Notes under the pieces: generated by a model | The model's input: only the letters and a program-made list of their open reading frames with translations | Database searches by the model: none | What the model was told of the DNA's origin: nothing | Assembly: GCA_013205335.1 (NCBI GenBank) | Contig: JABMNB010000089.1 | Span: 1 to 8,290, forward strand | From: Rhodospirillales bacterium | GTDB taxonomy: Bacteria > Pseudomonadota > Alphaproteobacteria > Reyranellales > Reyranellaceae | Reading direction: 5' to 3' | DNA: 8,290 nucleotides | Shown: positions 1-5,626 of the stretch, piece after piece | Position numbering within the stretch: the stretch's first letter is position 1 | Layout: each line of letters starts with the position of its first letter | Program-made: the position numbers and the translations under genes

Positions 1-75
1 CCGCAGACCGTGGACGCGCTGATGAAGCTCGACCTCGCCTCGGGCGTGGACGTCGAAATCAAGCTCGGCGCCTAG
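1..75 (+). CDS. rpsJ: 30S ribosomal protein S10, C-terminal end (partial)
   Basis: Only the last 24 residues and the TAG stop are inside the window; the start lies off the left edge. The reading frame gives PQTVDALMKLDLASGVDVEI followed by KLGA, which matches the C-terminal strand of S10 (E. coli has KTVDALMRLDLAAGVDVQ). S10 sits in the 30S head, and in E. coli it is also NusE, a partner of NusB in transcription antitermination. Its position directly before rplC is the normal first place in the S10 operon. Any leader and promoter of the operon would be further left and cannot be judged here. The call is firm because both the residues and the gene order agree. Confidence 0.95.
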   Translation, partial: PQTVDALMKLDLASGVDVEIKLGA

Positions 76-103
76 AGCGGACCAGGAAAGAAGGAAGAAG
101 ACC
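76..103 (+). promoter_or_regulatory. rpsJ-rplC gap with ribosome binding site of rplC
   Basis: This 28-base spacer is the longest non-coding stretch in the window. It is almost purely purine after base 83 and holds two Shine-Dalgarno-like words, AGGAAAG near 84-90 and AAGGAAG at 91-97. The second ends 6 bases before the rplC ATG and is the better placed. No inverted repeat, promoter or terminator is visible. Confidence 0.7.
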
Positions 104-826
104 ATGCGTTGCGGTCTCGTCACCCAGAAGGTCGGCATGACCCGCGTCTTCAACGACGCTGGGGAACATGTGCCCGTCACCGTTCTGAAGGTGGATCAGC
201 TGCAGGTTGTCGCTGTCCGCTCGGAAGAGAAGGACAAGTACATCGCTGTGCAGCTCGGCTACGGCAAGGCCAAGGTAAAGAACGTGACCCAGCCGATGCG
301 CGGTCACTTCGCCAAGGCCAAGGTCGAGCCGAAGAAGAAGCTCGTCGAGTTCCGGGTTGCCAAGGATGCCGTCCTCGAAGTCGGCGCCGAGCTGGTGCCC
401 AGCCACTTCGTGCCGGGCCAGTTCGTCGACGTCGTCGGAACCACGATCGGTCGCGGCTTCACCGGCTCGATGGTGCGCTGGAACTTCCACGGCCTCGAGG
501 CCAGCCACGGCGTGTCCGTCTCGCACCGTTCGCATGGTTCCACCGGTAACCGGCAGGATCCCGGCCGTACCTTCCCCGGCAAGAAGATGGCCGGTCACTA
601 TGGCCACGAGCGCGTGACCACGCAGAACCTCAAGGTCGTCGCCGTCGACGACGAGAAGGGCCTGCTGCTGGTGTCCGGCGCCGTTCCCGGCCCGGCCAAC
701 GGCTACATCATCGTCAAGGACGCCTCCAAGCGCGCCCGTCACAAGGACGCTCCCTACCCGGCCGGCCTGCGCAAGGCTGCTGCCGAGGCGGCGGCTCCGG
801 CGGCTGACGCCGCTTCGCAGGCTTAA
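104..826 (+). CDS. rplC: 50S ribosomal protein L3
   Basis: L3 binds near the 3' end of 23S rRNA, helps start 50S assembly and reaches towards the peptidyl transferase centre. The protein has 240 residues. It begins MRCGLVTQKVGMTRVF, the usual L3 opening, and carries the family's central stretch SHRSHGSTGNRQDPGRTFPG (140-159) followed by KKMAGHYG. Q151 lines up with the glutamine that PrmB methylates in E. coli L3 (Q150), so the methylation site is kept. The protein is about 30 residues longer than E. coli L3 (209). The excess is a C-terminal tail after the conserved YIIVKDA (201-207), ending in a run rich in alanine (224-240); such tails are seen in other alphaproteobacterial L3 proteins. The ATG follows a purine-rich ribosome binding site and the gene lies between rpsJ and rplD, as expected. 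Confidence 0.98.
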   Translation: MRCGLVTQKVGMTRVFNDAGEHVPVTVLKVDQLQVVAVRSEEKDKYIAVQLGYGKAKVKNVTQPMRGHFAKAKVEPKKKLVEFRVAKDAVLEVGAELVPSHFVPGQFVDVVGTTIGRGFTGSMVRWNFHGLEASHGVSVSHRSHGSTGNRQDPGRTFPGKKMAGHYGHERVTTQNLKVVAVDDEKGLLLVSGAVPGPANGYIIVKDASKRARHKDAPYPAGLRKAAAEAAAPAADAASQA

Positions 827-836
827 GGATCAGGTC

Positions 837-1457
837 ATGAAGATCGCGGTCAAAACCATTGAAGGCGAAAGCGCCGGCGAGATCGATCTCGCCGATGCGG
901 TGTTCGCCGTTCCCGTCCGCAAGGACATCCTGCAGCGTTGCGTCGTGTGGCAGCTCTCGCGCCGCCAGCAGGGCACGCACAAGACCAAGGGTCGCTCCGA
1001 GATCACGGCGACCGCCAAGAAGATGTACGCCCAGAAGGGCACCGGTCGCGCCCGCCACGGCAACGAGGCGGCGCCGCAGTTCCGCGGTGGCGGCAAGGCG
1101 TTCGGTCCCGTCGTGCGCAGCCATGCCAGCGACCTGCCCAAGAAGGTCCGCAAGCTCGCGCTGCGCACCGCGCTGTCCGCCAAGGCGGCCGAGGGCAAGC
1201 TGATCGTGGTCGACAGTGCCACGCTCGCCGAACCCAAGACCGCCCAGCTCAAGGGGCACTTCGGCAAGCTCGGCGTCACCAGCGTCCTGGTGATCGGCGG
1301 CGCAGAGATCGACACCAACTTCGCGCGCGCCGCATCCAACATCGCCCATGTCGATGTGCTGCCGCAGCAGGGCGCGAACGTCTACGACATCCTGCGCCGC
1401 GATACGTTGGTGCTTACCAAGGATGCCGTTAAGCATCTCGAGGAGCGTCTGCAATGA
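837..1457 (+). CDS. rplD: 50S ribosomal protein L4
   Basis: L4 is an early-assembling 50S protein whose long loop forms part of the exit-tunnel constriction together with L22. The protein has 206 residues. The loop is visible as KKMYAQKGTGRARHG (61-75) followed by PQFRGGGKAFGP (80-91). K67 is in the place of E. coli K63, a site of macrolide resistance changes, and is unchanged. In E. coli L4 also represses its own S10 operon through the leader; that leader is outside this window, so the mechanism cannot be checked here. The start at 837 has AAGGA at 825-829, which overlaps the TAA of rplC. The gene ends in a 4-base ATGA overlap with rplW, which suggests translational coupling. Length and motifs are normal for the family. 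Confidence 0.98.
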   Translation: MKIAVKTIEGESAGEIDLADAVFAVPVRKDILQRCVVWQLSRRQQGTHKTKGRSEITATAKKMYAQKGTGRARHGNEAAPQFRGGGKAFGPVVRSHASDLPKKVRKLALRTALSAKAAEGKLIVVDSATLAEPKTAQLKGHFGKLGVTSVLVIGGAEIDTNFARAASNIAHVDVLPQQGANVYDILRRDTLVLTKDAVKHLEERLQ

Positions 1458-1777
1458 GCGCCAAGCGGTACATTCCCCAAACCGTCTCGCGCCTGCGCAT
1501 GTACGAAGTGATTCGTGCGCCGCTGATCACCGAGAAGACGACCAACGGTTCGGAGCATAGCCAGGTGACCTTCAAGGTTGCCGCCGATGCGACCAAGCCC
1601 GAGATCAAGCAGGCCATCGAAGGACTGTTCAAGGTCAAGGTCAAGGCGGTCAACACCGTCACGGTCAAGGGCAAGAGCAAGGTATTCCGCGGCCGTCCCG
1701 GCGTGCGGAGCGACTGGAAGAAGGCGATCGTCTCGCTGGTCGAGGGTCACAAGATCGACGTGACCACGGGCCTGTAG
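1454..1777 (+). CDS. rplW: 50S ribosomal protein L23
   Basis: L23 lies at the mouth of the peptide exit tunnel and is the docking place for trigger factor and the signal recognition particle. The protein has 107 residues. The conserved core begins at MYEVIRAPLITEKTT (16-30) and ends with the basic RNA-binding stretch FRGRPGVRSDWKKAIVSL (78-95). Residues 1-15 form a basic extension before the usual start of the core. I keep the upstream ATG at 1454 because AGGAG at 1441-1445 is well placed 8 bases before it and because it gives the ATGA overlap with rplD. The in-frame ATG at 1499 would give a 92-residue protein but has no comparable ribosome binding site. A glutamate for trigger factor contact is expected near the start of the core, but I could not assign it with certainty. 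Confidence 0.97.
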   Translation: MSAKRYIPQTVSRLRMYEVIRAPLITEKTTNGSEHSQVTFKVAADATKPEIKQAIEGLFKVKVKAVNTVTVKGKSKVFRGRPGVRSDWKKAIVSLVEGHKIDVTTGL

Positions 1778-1793
1778 GACGGGAGATAAAACA

Positions 1794-2624
1794 ATGGCCT
1801 TGAAAACATACAAGCCGATCACGCCGTCCCTGCGACAGCTGGTCATCGTCGACCGCACCGGCCTCTGGAAGGGCAAGCCGGTCAAGGAGTTGACGCGCGG
1901 CAAGCACAACACCGGTGGCCGTAACAACCACGGCCACATCACCAGCTACCACATGGGTGGCGGTCACAAGCGTCGCCTGCGCATCATCGACTTCAAGCGT
2001 CGCAAATTCGACGTGACCGCGACGGTCGAGCGCCTGGAATATGACCCCAACCGGACGGCGTTCATCGCCCTGGTGAAGTACAGCGACGGTGAGCTGGCCT
2101 ACATCCTGGCGCCGCAGCGCCTGAAGGCAGGCGACGAGGTCGTCTCGGGCGAGCGCGTCGACATCAAGCCGGGCAATGCCATGCCGCTCGCCAACATGCC
2201 GGTCGGCACGATCGTGCACAATGTCGAGCTGAAGAAGGGCCGCGGTGGCCAGCTGGCTCGTTCCGCTGGCAACTATGCCCAGCTCGTCGGCAAGGACGCG
2301 GGCTATGCCCAGATCAAACTGAGTTCGGGTGAGCTGCGCCTGGTGCCTGGCGAGTGCCTGGCCACCGTCGGCGCGGTGTCGAACCCCGACAACCAGAACA
2401 TCGTCATCGGCAAGGCCGGCCGCCAGCGTTGGCTCGGACGTCGCCCGACCGTCCGCGGCGTCGTCATGAACCCGGTCGATCATCCGCACGGCGGCGGCGA
2501 AGGCCGTACCTCGGGTGGCCGTCATCCGGTGACGCCGTGGGGCAAGCCGACCAAGGGCAAGAAGACACGCAAGAACAAGGCGACGGACAAGATGATTATC
2601 CGCCGCCGGCATGCGACGCGCTAG
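1794..2624 (+). CDS. rplB: 50S ribosomal protein L2
   Basis: L2 is among the most conserved 50S proteins. It is needed for subunit association and supports the peptidyl transferase centre. The protein has 276 residues, close to the 273 of E. coli. It opens MALKTYKPITPSLRQLV and contains GGRNNHGHITSYHMGGGHKR (41-60). The C-terminal signature runs from NPVDHPHGGGEGRTSGGRHP through VTPWGKPTKGKKTRKNK. H230 in the DHPHGGG motif is probably the equivalent of E. coli H229, the histidine linked to peptidyl transferase function. The very basic C-terminus (IIRRRHATR) fits deep rRNA contact. The ATG at 1794 follows GGGAG at 1781-1785. It is set 16 bases after rplW and 10 before rpsS. Nothing in the gene is unusual. 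Confidence 0.98.
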   Translation: MALKTYKPITPSLRQLVIVDRTGLWKGKPVKELTRGKHNTGGRNNHGHITSYHMGGGHKRRLRIIDFKRRKFDVTATVERLEYDPNRTAFIALVKYSDGELAYILAPQRLKAGDEVVSGERVDIKPGNAMPLANMPVGTIVHNVELKKGRGGQLARSAGNYAQLVGKDAGYAQIKLSSGELRLVPGECLATVGAVSNPDNQNIVIGKAGRQRWLGRRPTVRGVVMNPVDHPHGGGEGRTSGGRHPVTPWGKPTKGKKTRKNKATDKMIIRRRHATR

Positions 2625-2634
2625 GAGATAGACA
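2622..2634 (+). promoter_or_regulatory. Ribosome binding site of rpsS, overlapping the rplB stop
   Basis: TAGGAG at 2622-2627 contains both the rplB TAG stop and a strong Shine-Dalgarno core (AGGAG at 2623-2627). It is 7 bases before GTG at 2635 and decides that GTG as the rpsS start, since no in-frame ATG is near and the S19 N-terminus begins exactly there. Confidence 0.75.
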
Positions 2635-2913
2635 GTGGCACGCTCCGTTTGGAAGGGCCCCTTCGTCGAAGGCAGCCTGATCAAGAAGGCCGAGAAGTCG
2701 CGCGGAGGTATCCGCAGCGAAGTGATCAAGACGTGGTCGCGTCGTTCAACGATCTTGCCGCAGTTCGTCGGCCTGACGTTCGGCGTCTACAACGGCAGGA
2801 AGTTCATCCCGGTGAACGTCACCGAGGAAATGGTCGGTCACAAGCTCGGCGAATTCTCGCCGACCCGCACCTTCACCGGCCATGCCGGTGACAAGAAAGT
2901 GTCGAAGGATTAA
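2635..2913 (+). CDS. rpsS: 30S ribosomal protein S19 (GTG start)
   Basis: S19 sits in the 30S head, binds 16S rRNA with S13 and contacts A-site tRNA through its tail. The protein has 92 residues, the normal length. MARSVWKGPFVEGSLIKKAE opens it, and the signature GHKLGEFSPTRTFTGH occupies residues 68-83, with basic DKK following. This is the only complete gene in the window that starts with GTG rather than ATG. The start is secure because the family's ARS-x-WKGPF sequence begins directly after it and a strong AGGAG lies 7 bases upstream. It lies between rplB (10-base gap) and rplV (6-base gap), its usual place. A weaker start codon may lower initiation on its own and make the gene lean on coupling with rplB; that is inference. 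Confidence 0.97.
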   Translation: MARSVWKGPFVEGSLIKKAEKSRGGIRSEVIKTWSRRSTILPQFVGLTFGVYNGRKFIPVNVTEEMVGHKLGEFSPTRTFTGHAGDKKVSKD

Positions 2914-2919
2914 CGCGCG

Positions 2920-3306
2920 ATGAGCAAGCCATCCGCTCCCCGCCGTGAGGCGGACAACGAAGCCAAAGCTGTTCTGCGCGCCGTGCGCATCAGCCCGCGC
3001 AAGCTTGACCTCGTAGCCGCCACGATCCGTGGCAAGAGGGTCGCAACCGCGGTCAACGAACTCACCTTCTCCAAGAAGCGGATCGCCCGCGACGTGAAGA
3101 AGGCTCTCAGTTCGGCCATCGCCAACGCCGAGAACAACCACAATCTCGACGTCGACCGTCTGGTCGTCGCCGAGGCGTCGGTCGGCAAGGGCCTGGTCAT
3201 GAAGCGTTTCCAGACGCGCGGTCGCGGCCGTGCGGCGGGCATCGTCAAGCCGTTCGCTCACCTCACCATCGTGGTGCGTGAGCGGGCCGAGGCGGAGGAC
3301 AAGTAA
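2920..3306 (+). CDS. rplV: 50S ribosomal protein L22
   Basis: L22 lines the exit tunnel with a long beta-hairpin and takes part in early 50S assembly. The protein has 128 residues, against 110 in E. coli. The core begins near residue 15 with AKAVLRAVRISPRKLDLVA (15-33). The hairpin can be read as KGLVMKRFQTRGRGRAAGIV (90-109), followed by the strand HLTIVV. The additional length is a charged N-terminus (MSKPSAPRREADNE) and a short acidic tail; both are common in alphaproteobacteria as far as I recall. The start at 2920 has AAGGA at 2905-2909, somewhat far at 10 bases. The stop TAA shares its last A with the ATG of rpsC (TAATG), which suggests stop-restart coupling. No macrolide-type deletion of the hairpin is apparent. 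Confidence 0.97.
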   Translation: MSKPSAPRREADNEAKAVLRAVRISPRKLDLVAATIRGKRVATAVNELTFSKKRIARDVKKALSSAIANAENNHNLDVDRLVVAEASVGKGLVMKRFQTRGRGRAAGIVKPFAHLTIVVRERAEAEDK

Positions 3307-3308
3307 TG
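3294..3308 (+). promoter_or_regulatory. rpsC ribosome binding site and TAATG stop-start overlap
   Basis: GGAGGA at 3294-3299, inside the last codons of rplV, is the strongest Shine-Dalgarno word I saw in the window. It is 6 bases before ATG at 3306. The rplV stop TAA (3304-3306) and the rpsC ATG share base 3306. This arrangement is typical of translational coupling between neighbouring genes. Confidence 0.8.
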
Positions 3309-4025
3309 GGTCAGAAGGTCAATCCGATCGGCCTGCGGCTCGGCATCAACCGGACCTGGGACTCGCGCTGGTACGCCGAAGGCGCCGAGTACTCGAAGAT
3401 GCTCCATGAGGACATCCACATCCGCAAGGTACTGCGCGAGCGGCTGGCCCAGGCCGGCGTCGCGAAGATCATCATCGAGCGTCCGGCCAAGCGCGCCCGT
3501 GTCACGATCCACACCGCTCGTCCGGGCGTGGTGATCGGCAAGAAGGGCGCCGATATCGAGAAGCTGCGCAGCGACCTCGCCAAGATGACGAAGGGCGAAG
3601 TGGCCCTGAACATCGTCGAGATCCGCAAGCCCGAGGTCGATGCCACGCTGATCGCCGAGAACATCGCCCAGCAGCTCGAGCGCCGCGTCGCTTTCCGTCG
3701 CGCCATGAAGCGCGCCGTGCAGTCGGCGATGCGCCTGGGCGCGCTCGGCATCCGCATCAACTGCTCCGGGCGCCTCGGCGGTTCTGAGATTGCCCGCATG
3801 GAATGGTACCGTGAAGGTCGCGTGCCGCTGCATACGCTGCGTGCCGACGTCGACTACGGCACCGCCACGGCCTTCACCACCTTCGGCACCTGCGGCGTCA
3901 AGGTCTGGGTGTTCAAGGGCGAGATCATGGCGCACGATCCGATGGCGCATGACAAGCGCGCCGAGGAAGCCGCGCCGCAACGTACGCCGGCCCGCGTCGA
4001 GCGCACCGAGCAGAGGGACGCGTAA
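3306..4025 (+). CDS. rpsC: 30S ribosomal protein S3
   Basis: S3 lies at the mRNA entry channel of the 30S head and, with S4 and S5, gives the ribosome its mRNA helicase activity. The protein has 239 residues. It opens MGQKVNPIGLRLGINRTWDS. A type II KH domain is marked by VVIGKKGADIEKLR, with the GKKG loop at 78-81. R131, R132 and K135 coincide with the residues assigned to helicase activity in E. coli S3. The C-terminal domain shows GRLGGSEIAR (155-164) and the closing strand GVKVWVFKGEI. After that a charged, probably flexible tail holds MAHD twice in five residues (208-216) and ends RVERTEQRDA. Start is set by GGAGGA 6 bases upstream and a 1-base overlap with rplV. Length and content are normal. 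Confidence 0.98.
   Translation: MGQKVNPIGLRLGINRTWDSRWYAEGAEYSKMLHEDIHIRKVLRERLAQAGVAKIIIERPAKRARVTIHTARPGVVIGKKGADIEKLRSDLAKMTKGEVALNIVEIRKPEVDATLIAENIAQQLERRVAFRRAMKRAVQSAMRLGALGIRINCSGRLGGSEIARMEWYREGRVPLHTLRADVDYGTATAFTTFGTCGVKVWVFKGEIMAHDPMAHDKRAEEAAPQRTPARVERTEQRDA
3927..3953 (+). repeat. Short imperfect tandem repeat in rpsC tail (MAHD-P-MAHD)
   Basis: Two 12-base units, at 3927-3938 and 3942-3953, are separated by one proline codon. Each encodes MAHD. They differ at two third-codon positions (cac/cat and gat/gac), both silent. The unit lies in the non-conserved C-terminal tail of S3. It may be a small duplication or chance, since related S3 proteins have a similar HDPMA-x-DKR stretch here. 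Confidence 0.5.
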
Positions 4026-4031
4026 CCCACC

Positions 4032-4451
4032 ATGCTGCAACCCAAGCGCACCAAGTACCGCAAGGCCTTCAAGGGCCGTATCAGCGGCGCTGCCAAGGGC
4101 GGCTTCAACCTCGACTTCGGCTCCTATGGACTGAAGGCGATGGAGCCGGATCGCCTGACGGCGCGCCAGATCGAAGCTGCCCGCCGCGCCATCACGCGTC
4201 ACATGAAGCGTGCCGGTCGCGTCTGGATCCGCGTGTTCCCGGACGTGCCGGTCTCGAAGAAGCCGGCCGAGGTCCGCATGGGCTCCGGCAAGGGCGCGCC
4301 CGAATTCTGGGCGGCGCGCGTGAAGCCGGGCCGCATCCTGTTCGAACTCGAGGGCGTGCCCGTCCTGGTCGCCAAGGAAGCCCTGGCGCTGGCCGCGGCG
4401 AAGCTGCCGATCAAGACCCGCTTCGTCGCCCGCATCGGCGCCGAAGGCTGA
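4032..4451 (+). CDS. rplP: 50S ribosomal protein L16
   Basis: L16 joins the 50S late, organises the A-site side of the peptidyl transferase centre and contacts tRNA. The protein has 139 residues (E. coli 136). It shows MLQPKRTKYRKAFKGR at the start, LTARQIEAARRAITRHMKR (42-60), WIRVFPD (65-71) and VRMGSGKG (81-88). R82 matches E. coli R81, which the RoxA oxygenase hydroxylates; whether this organism has RoxA cannot be told. The ATG at 4032 follows rpsC by only 6 bases, and the nearest Shine-Dalgarno-like word, AGAGGGA at 4012-4018, is 13 bases away, so initiation may lean on ribosomes ending rpsC. Start choice is still secure because MLQPKRTK is the family's own N-terminus. Confidence 0.98.
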   Translation: MLQPKRTKYRKAFKGRISGAAKGGFNLDFGSYGLKAMEPDRLTARQIEAARRAITRHMKRAGRVWIRVFPDVPVSKKPAEVRMGSGKGAPEFWAARVKPGRILFELEGVPVLVAKEALALAAAKLPIKTRFVARIGAEG

Positions 4452-4462
4452 GGGAGAGGACT

Positions 4463-4654
4463 ATGAAGGCTACCGATCTGCGCCCCAAGACTAAGGACGA
4501 GCTGAAGAACGAGCTCGGCAACCTTCGCAAGGAAGCGTTCAACCTGCGTTTCCAGAAGGCTGGAGGCCAGCTGCAAAAGACTGCCCGCGCGCGCCAGGTG
4601 CGCCGCGACATCGCCCGCATCAAGACGGTGCTGGGCGAAAAGGCCGTCGGTTAA
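4463..4654 (+). CDS. rpmC: 50S ribosomal protein L29
   Basis: L29 is a small, mostly helical protein beside L23 at the exit of the peptide tunnel. The protein has 63 residues, the E. coli length. The family pattern is clear: DLRPKTKDELKNELGNLRKE (5-24), AFNLRFQKAGGQL (25-37), and a basic second helix ARARQVRRDIARIKTVLGEK (41-60). The sequence predicts two long antiparallel helices, rich in lysine and arginine on one face. The ATG at 4463 follows a purine run, GGGAGAGGA at 4452-4460, which supplies the ribosome binding site. The gene sits 11 bases after rplP and 10 before rpsQ, the universal L16-L29-S17 order. Nothing is odd about it. Confidence 0.97.
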   Translation: MKATDLRPKTKDELKNELGNLRKEAFNLRFQKAGGQLQKTARARQVRRDIARIKTVLGEKAVG

Positions 4655-4658
4655 GGAG
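4652..4658 (+). promoter_or_regulatory. rpmC stop fused with rpsQ ribosome binding site
   Basis: TAAGGAG holds the rpmC TAA (4652-4654) and the near-perfect Shine-Dalgarno word AAGGAG (4653-4658), 6 bases before the rpsQ ATG. The same stop-in-SD layout recurs at rplC/rplD, rplB/rpsS and rplX/rplE. Confidence 0.75.
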
Positions 4659-4664
4659 CACGAA

Positions 4665-4913
4665 ATGCCGAAGCGTATCCTGGAAGGCGTCGTCGTCAGC
4701 GACAAGATGGACAAGACCATCGTCGTGAAGGTCGAGCGTCGTATTCAGCATCCGATCTACAAGAAGTTCATTCGTAAATCGAAGAAGTATCACGCGCACG
4801 ACGAGGCCAATGCCTACAAGGGCAAGATCGGCGAAATCGTGCGCATCCGTGAATGCCGACCGCTGTCCAAGACCAAGAGCTGGGAAGTTCTTGTCGAAGG
4901 CGCGAAGGCTTAA
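4665..4913 (+). CDS. rpsQ: 30S ribosomal protein S17
   Basis: S17 is a primary 16S rRNA-binding protein of the 30S body with an OB fold. The protein has 82 residues (E. coli 84). MPKRILEGVVVSDKMDKTIV opens it, and the strand-loop HPIYKKFIRKSKKYHAHDE spans 29-47. The S17 signature IGEIVRIRECRPLSKTKSWE spans 55-74. Its start at 4665 follows AAGGAG at 4653-4658, which overlaps the TAA of rpmC. In E. coli this is the last gene of the S10 operon, followed by a separate spc promoter. Here rplN begins only 18 bases later, so S17 looks like an internal gene of a single longer unit. Confidence 0.98.
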   Translation: MPKRILEGVVVSDKMDKTIVVKVERRIQHPIYKKFIRKSKKYHAHDEANAYKGKIGEIVRIRECRPLSKTKSWEVLVEGAKA

Positions 4914-4931
4914 GCGGGTCGGAGCACAGAC

Positions 4932-5300
4932 ATGATTCAGATGCGAACCAACCTCGAGGTCGCCGATAATTCGGGCGCCCGTCGAGTCCAGTGCATCAAG
5001 GTGCTGGGCGGCTCCCGGCGCAAGTATGCGAGCGTGGGCGACGTGATCGTAGTGTCGATCAAGGAAGCCATTCCGCGCGGCAAGGTGAAGAAGGGCGAGG
5101 TGCATCGCGCCGTGGTCGTCCGCACCTCGTTCGCCCTGCGTCGGCCCGACGGCAGCGCGATCCGCTTCGATCGCAACGCCGCCGTCCTCATCAGCAAGCA
5201 GGATGAGCCGATCGGCACACGTATCTTCGGACCGGTGACGCGCGAGCTGCGCGCCAAGAAGTTCATGAAGATCATCTCGCTTGCGCCTGAGGTGCTCTAG
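4932..5300 (+). CDS. rplN: 50S ribosomal protein L14
   Basis: L14 is a conserved 50S protein at the subunit interface. It forms bridges with 16S rRNA and is the docking place of the silencing factor RsfS. The protein has 122 residues, close to E. coli (123). MIQMRTNLEVADNSGARRVQ is the usual N-terminus, with the cysteine at 21 and GGSRRKYASVGDVIVVSIKE (26-45) next. The basic loop PRGKVKKGEVHRAVVVRT (48-65) follows, and the C-terminal half carries RFDRNAAVLI (78-87) and GTRIFGPVTRELR (95-107). The ATG at 4932 has GGAG at 4921-4924. This is the first gene of the spc operon in E. coli, but no promoter-like sequence is evident in the 18-base gap before it. Confidence 0.98.
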   Translation: MIQMRTNLEVADNSGARRVQCIKVLGGSRRKYASVGDVIVVSIKEAIPRGKVKKGEVHRAVVVRTSFALRRPDGSAIRFDRNAAVLISKQDEPIGTRIFGPVTRELRAKKFMKIISLAPEVL

Positions 5301-5302
5301 CC

Positions 5303-5626
5303 ATGGCAATCAAACTAAAGATCAAGAAGGGCGACCGGGTGAAAGTCATCACCGGTGGCAGCAAGGGCAAGGTGGGCGACGTCCTGCGCGTGTTTCCCAA
5401 GGAAAATCGCGTGGTCGTTTCCGGCGTCAACATGATCAAGCGCCACACCAAGCCGAGCCGGGCTGAAGCCGGCGGCATCATCGAACGCGAGGCCACGATC
5501 CACGTCTCCAACGTGGCCCTGCTGGATCCTAAATCGGACAAGCCGACGAAAGTCGGGTTCCGGTTCCTTGAAGACGGCCGCAAGGTGCGCATCGCGCGCG
5601 CCTCCGGCGAGACCATCGACCGCTAG
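5303..5626 (+). CDS. rplX: 50S ribosomal protein L24
   Basis: L24 is an assembly-initiator protein that binds the 5' end of 23S rRNA and sits by the tunnel exit. The protein has 107 residues (E. coli 104). The KOW motif is at the N-terminus: KIKKGDRVKVITGGSKGKVG (6-25), continuing to GVNMIKRHTKPS (41-52). EAGGIIEREATIHVSNVAL (55-73) and VGFRFLEDGRKVR (84-96) complete the family pattern. The ATG at 5303 comes just 2 bases after the rplN stop, and its Shine-Dalgarno GAGGTG (5289-5294) lies within the last codons of rplN, so the two are probably coupled. Length and motifs are normal. Confidence 0.98.
   Translation: MAIKLKIKKGDRVKVITGGSKGKVGDVLRVFPKENRVVVSGVNMIKRHTKPSRAEAGGIIEREATIHVSNVALLDPKSDKPTKVGFRFLEDGRKVRIARASGETIDR

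Noticed and set aside
859..1432. Overlapping plus-strand frames inside rplC, rplD, rplB and others (for example 859-1203, 938-1432, 2354-2680).
   Set aside because: They are out-of-frame readings of real genes, dominated by Arg, Pro, Ser and Ala, and have no ribosome binding site that I could support.
1665..2729. Long open frames on the minus strand opposite the ribosomal genes (for example 1665-2729, 3258-4202, 59-742 and 4620-5309).
   Set aside because: They mirror highly conserved ribosomal genes in GC-rich DNA, where stop codons are rare in the opposite frames. Their translations are rich in Arg, Ala, Leu, Asp and His with no family resemblance that I can see.
4891..4919. A possible promoter for rplN, using TTGTCG at 4891-4896 as a -35 element.
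   Set aside because: At the right spacing (about 17 bases) the -10 position reads GCGGGT, which is not promoter-like. The A/T-containing word GCTTAA is too close.
5300..5307. The 8-base palindrome GCCATGGC over the rplX start codon.
   Set aside because: It is too short for a useful hairpin loop and is expected often around ATGG starts in GC-rich DNA.
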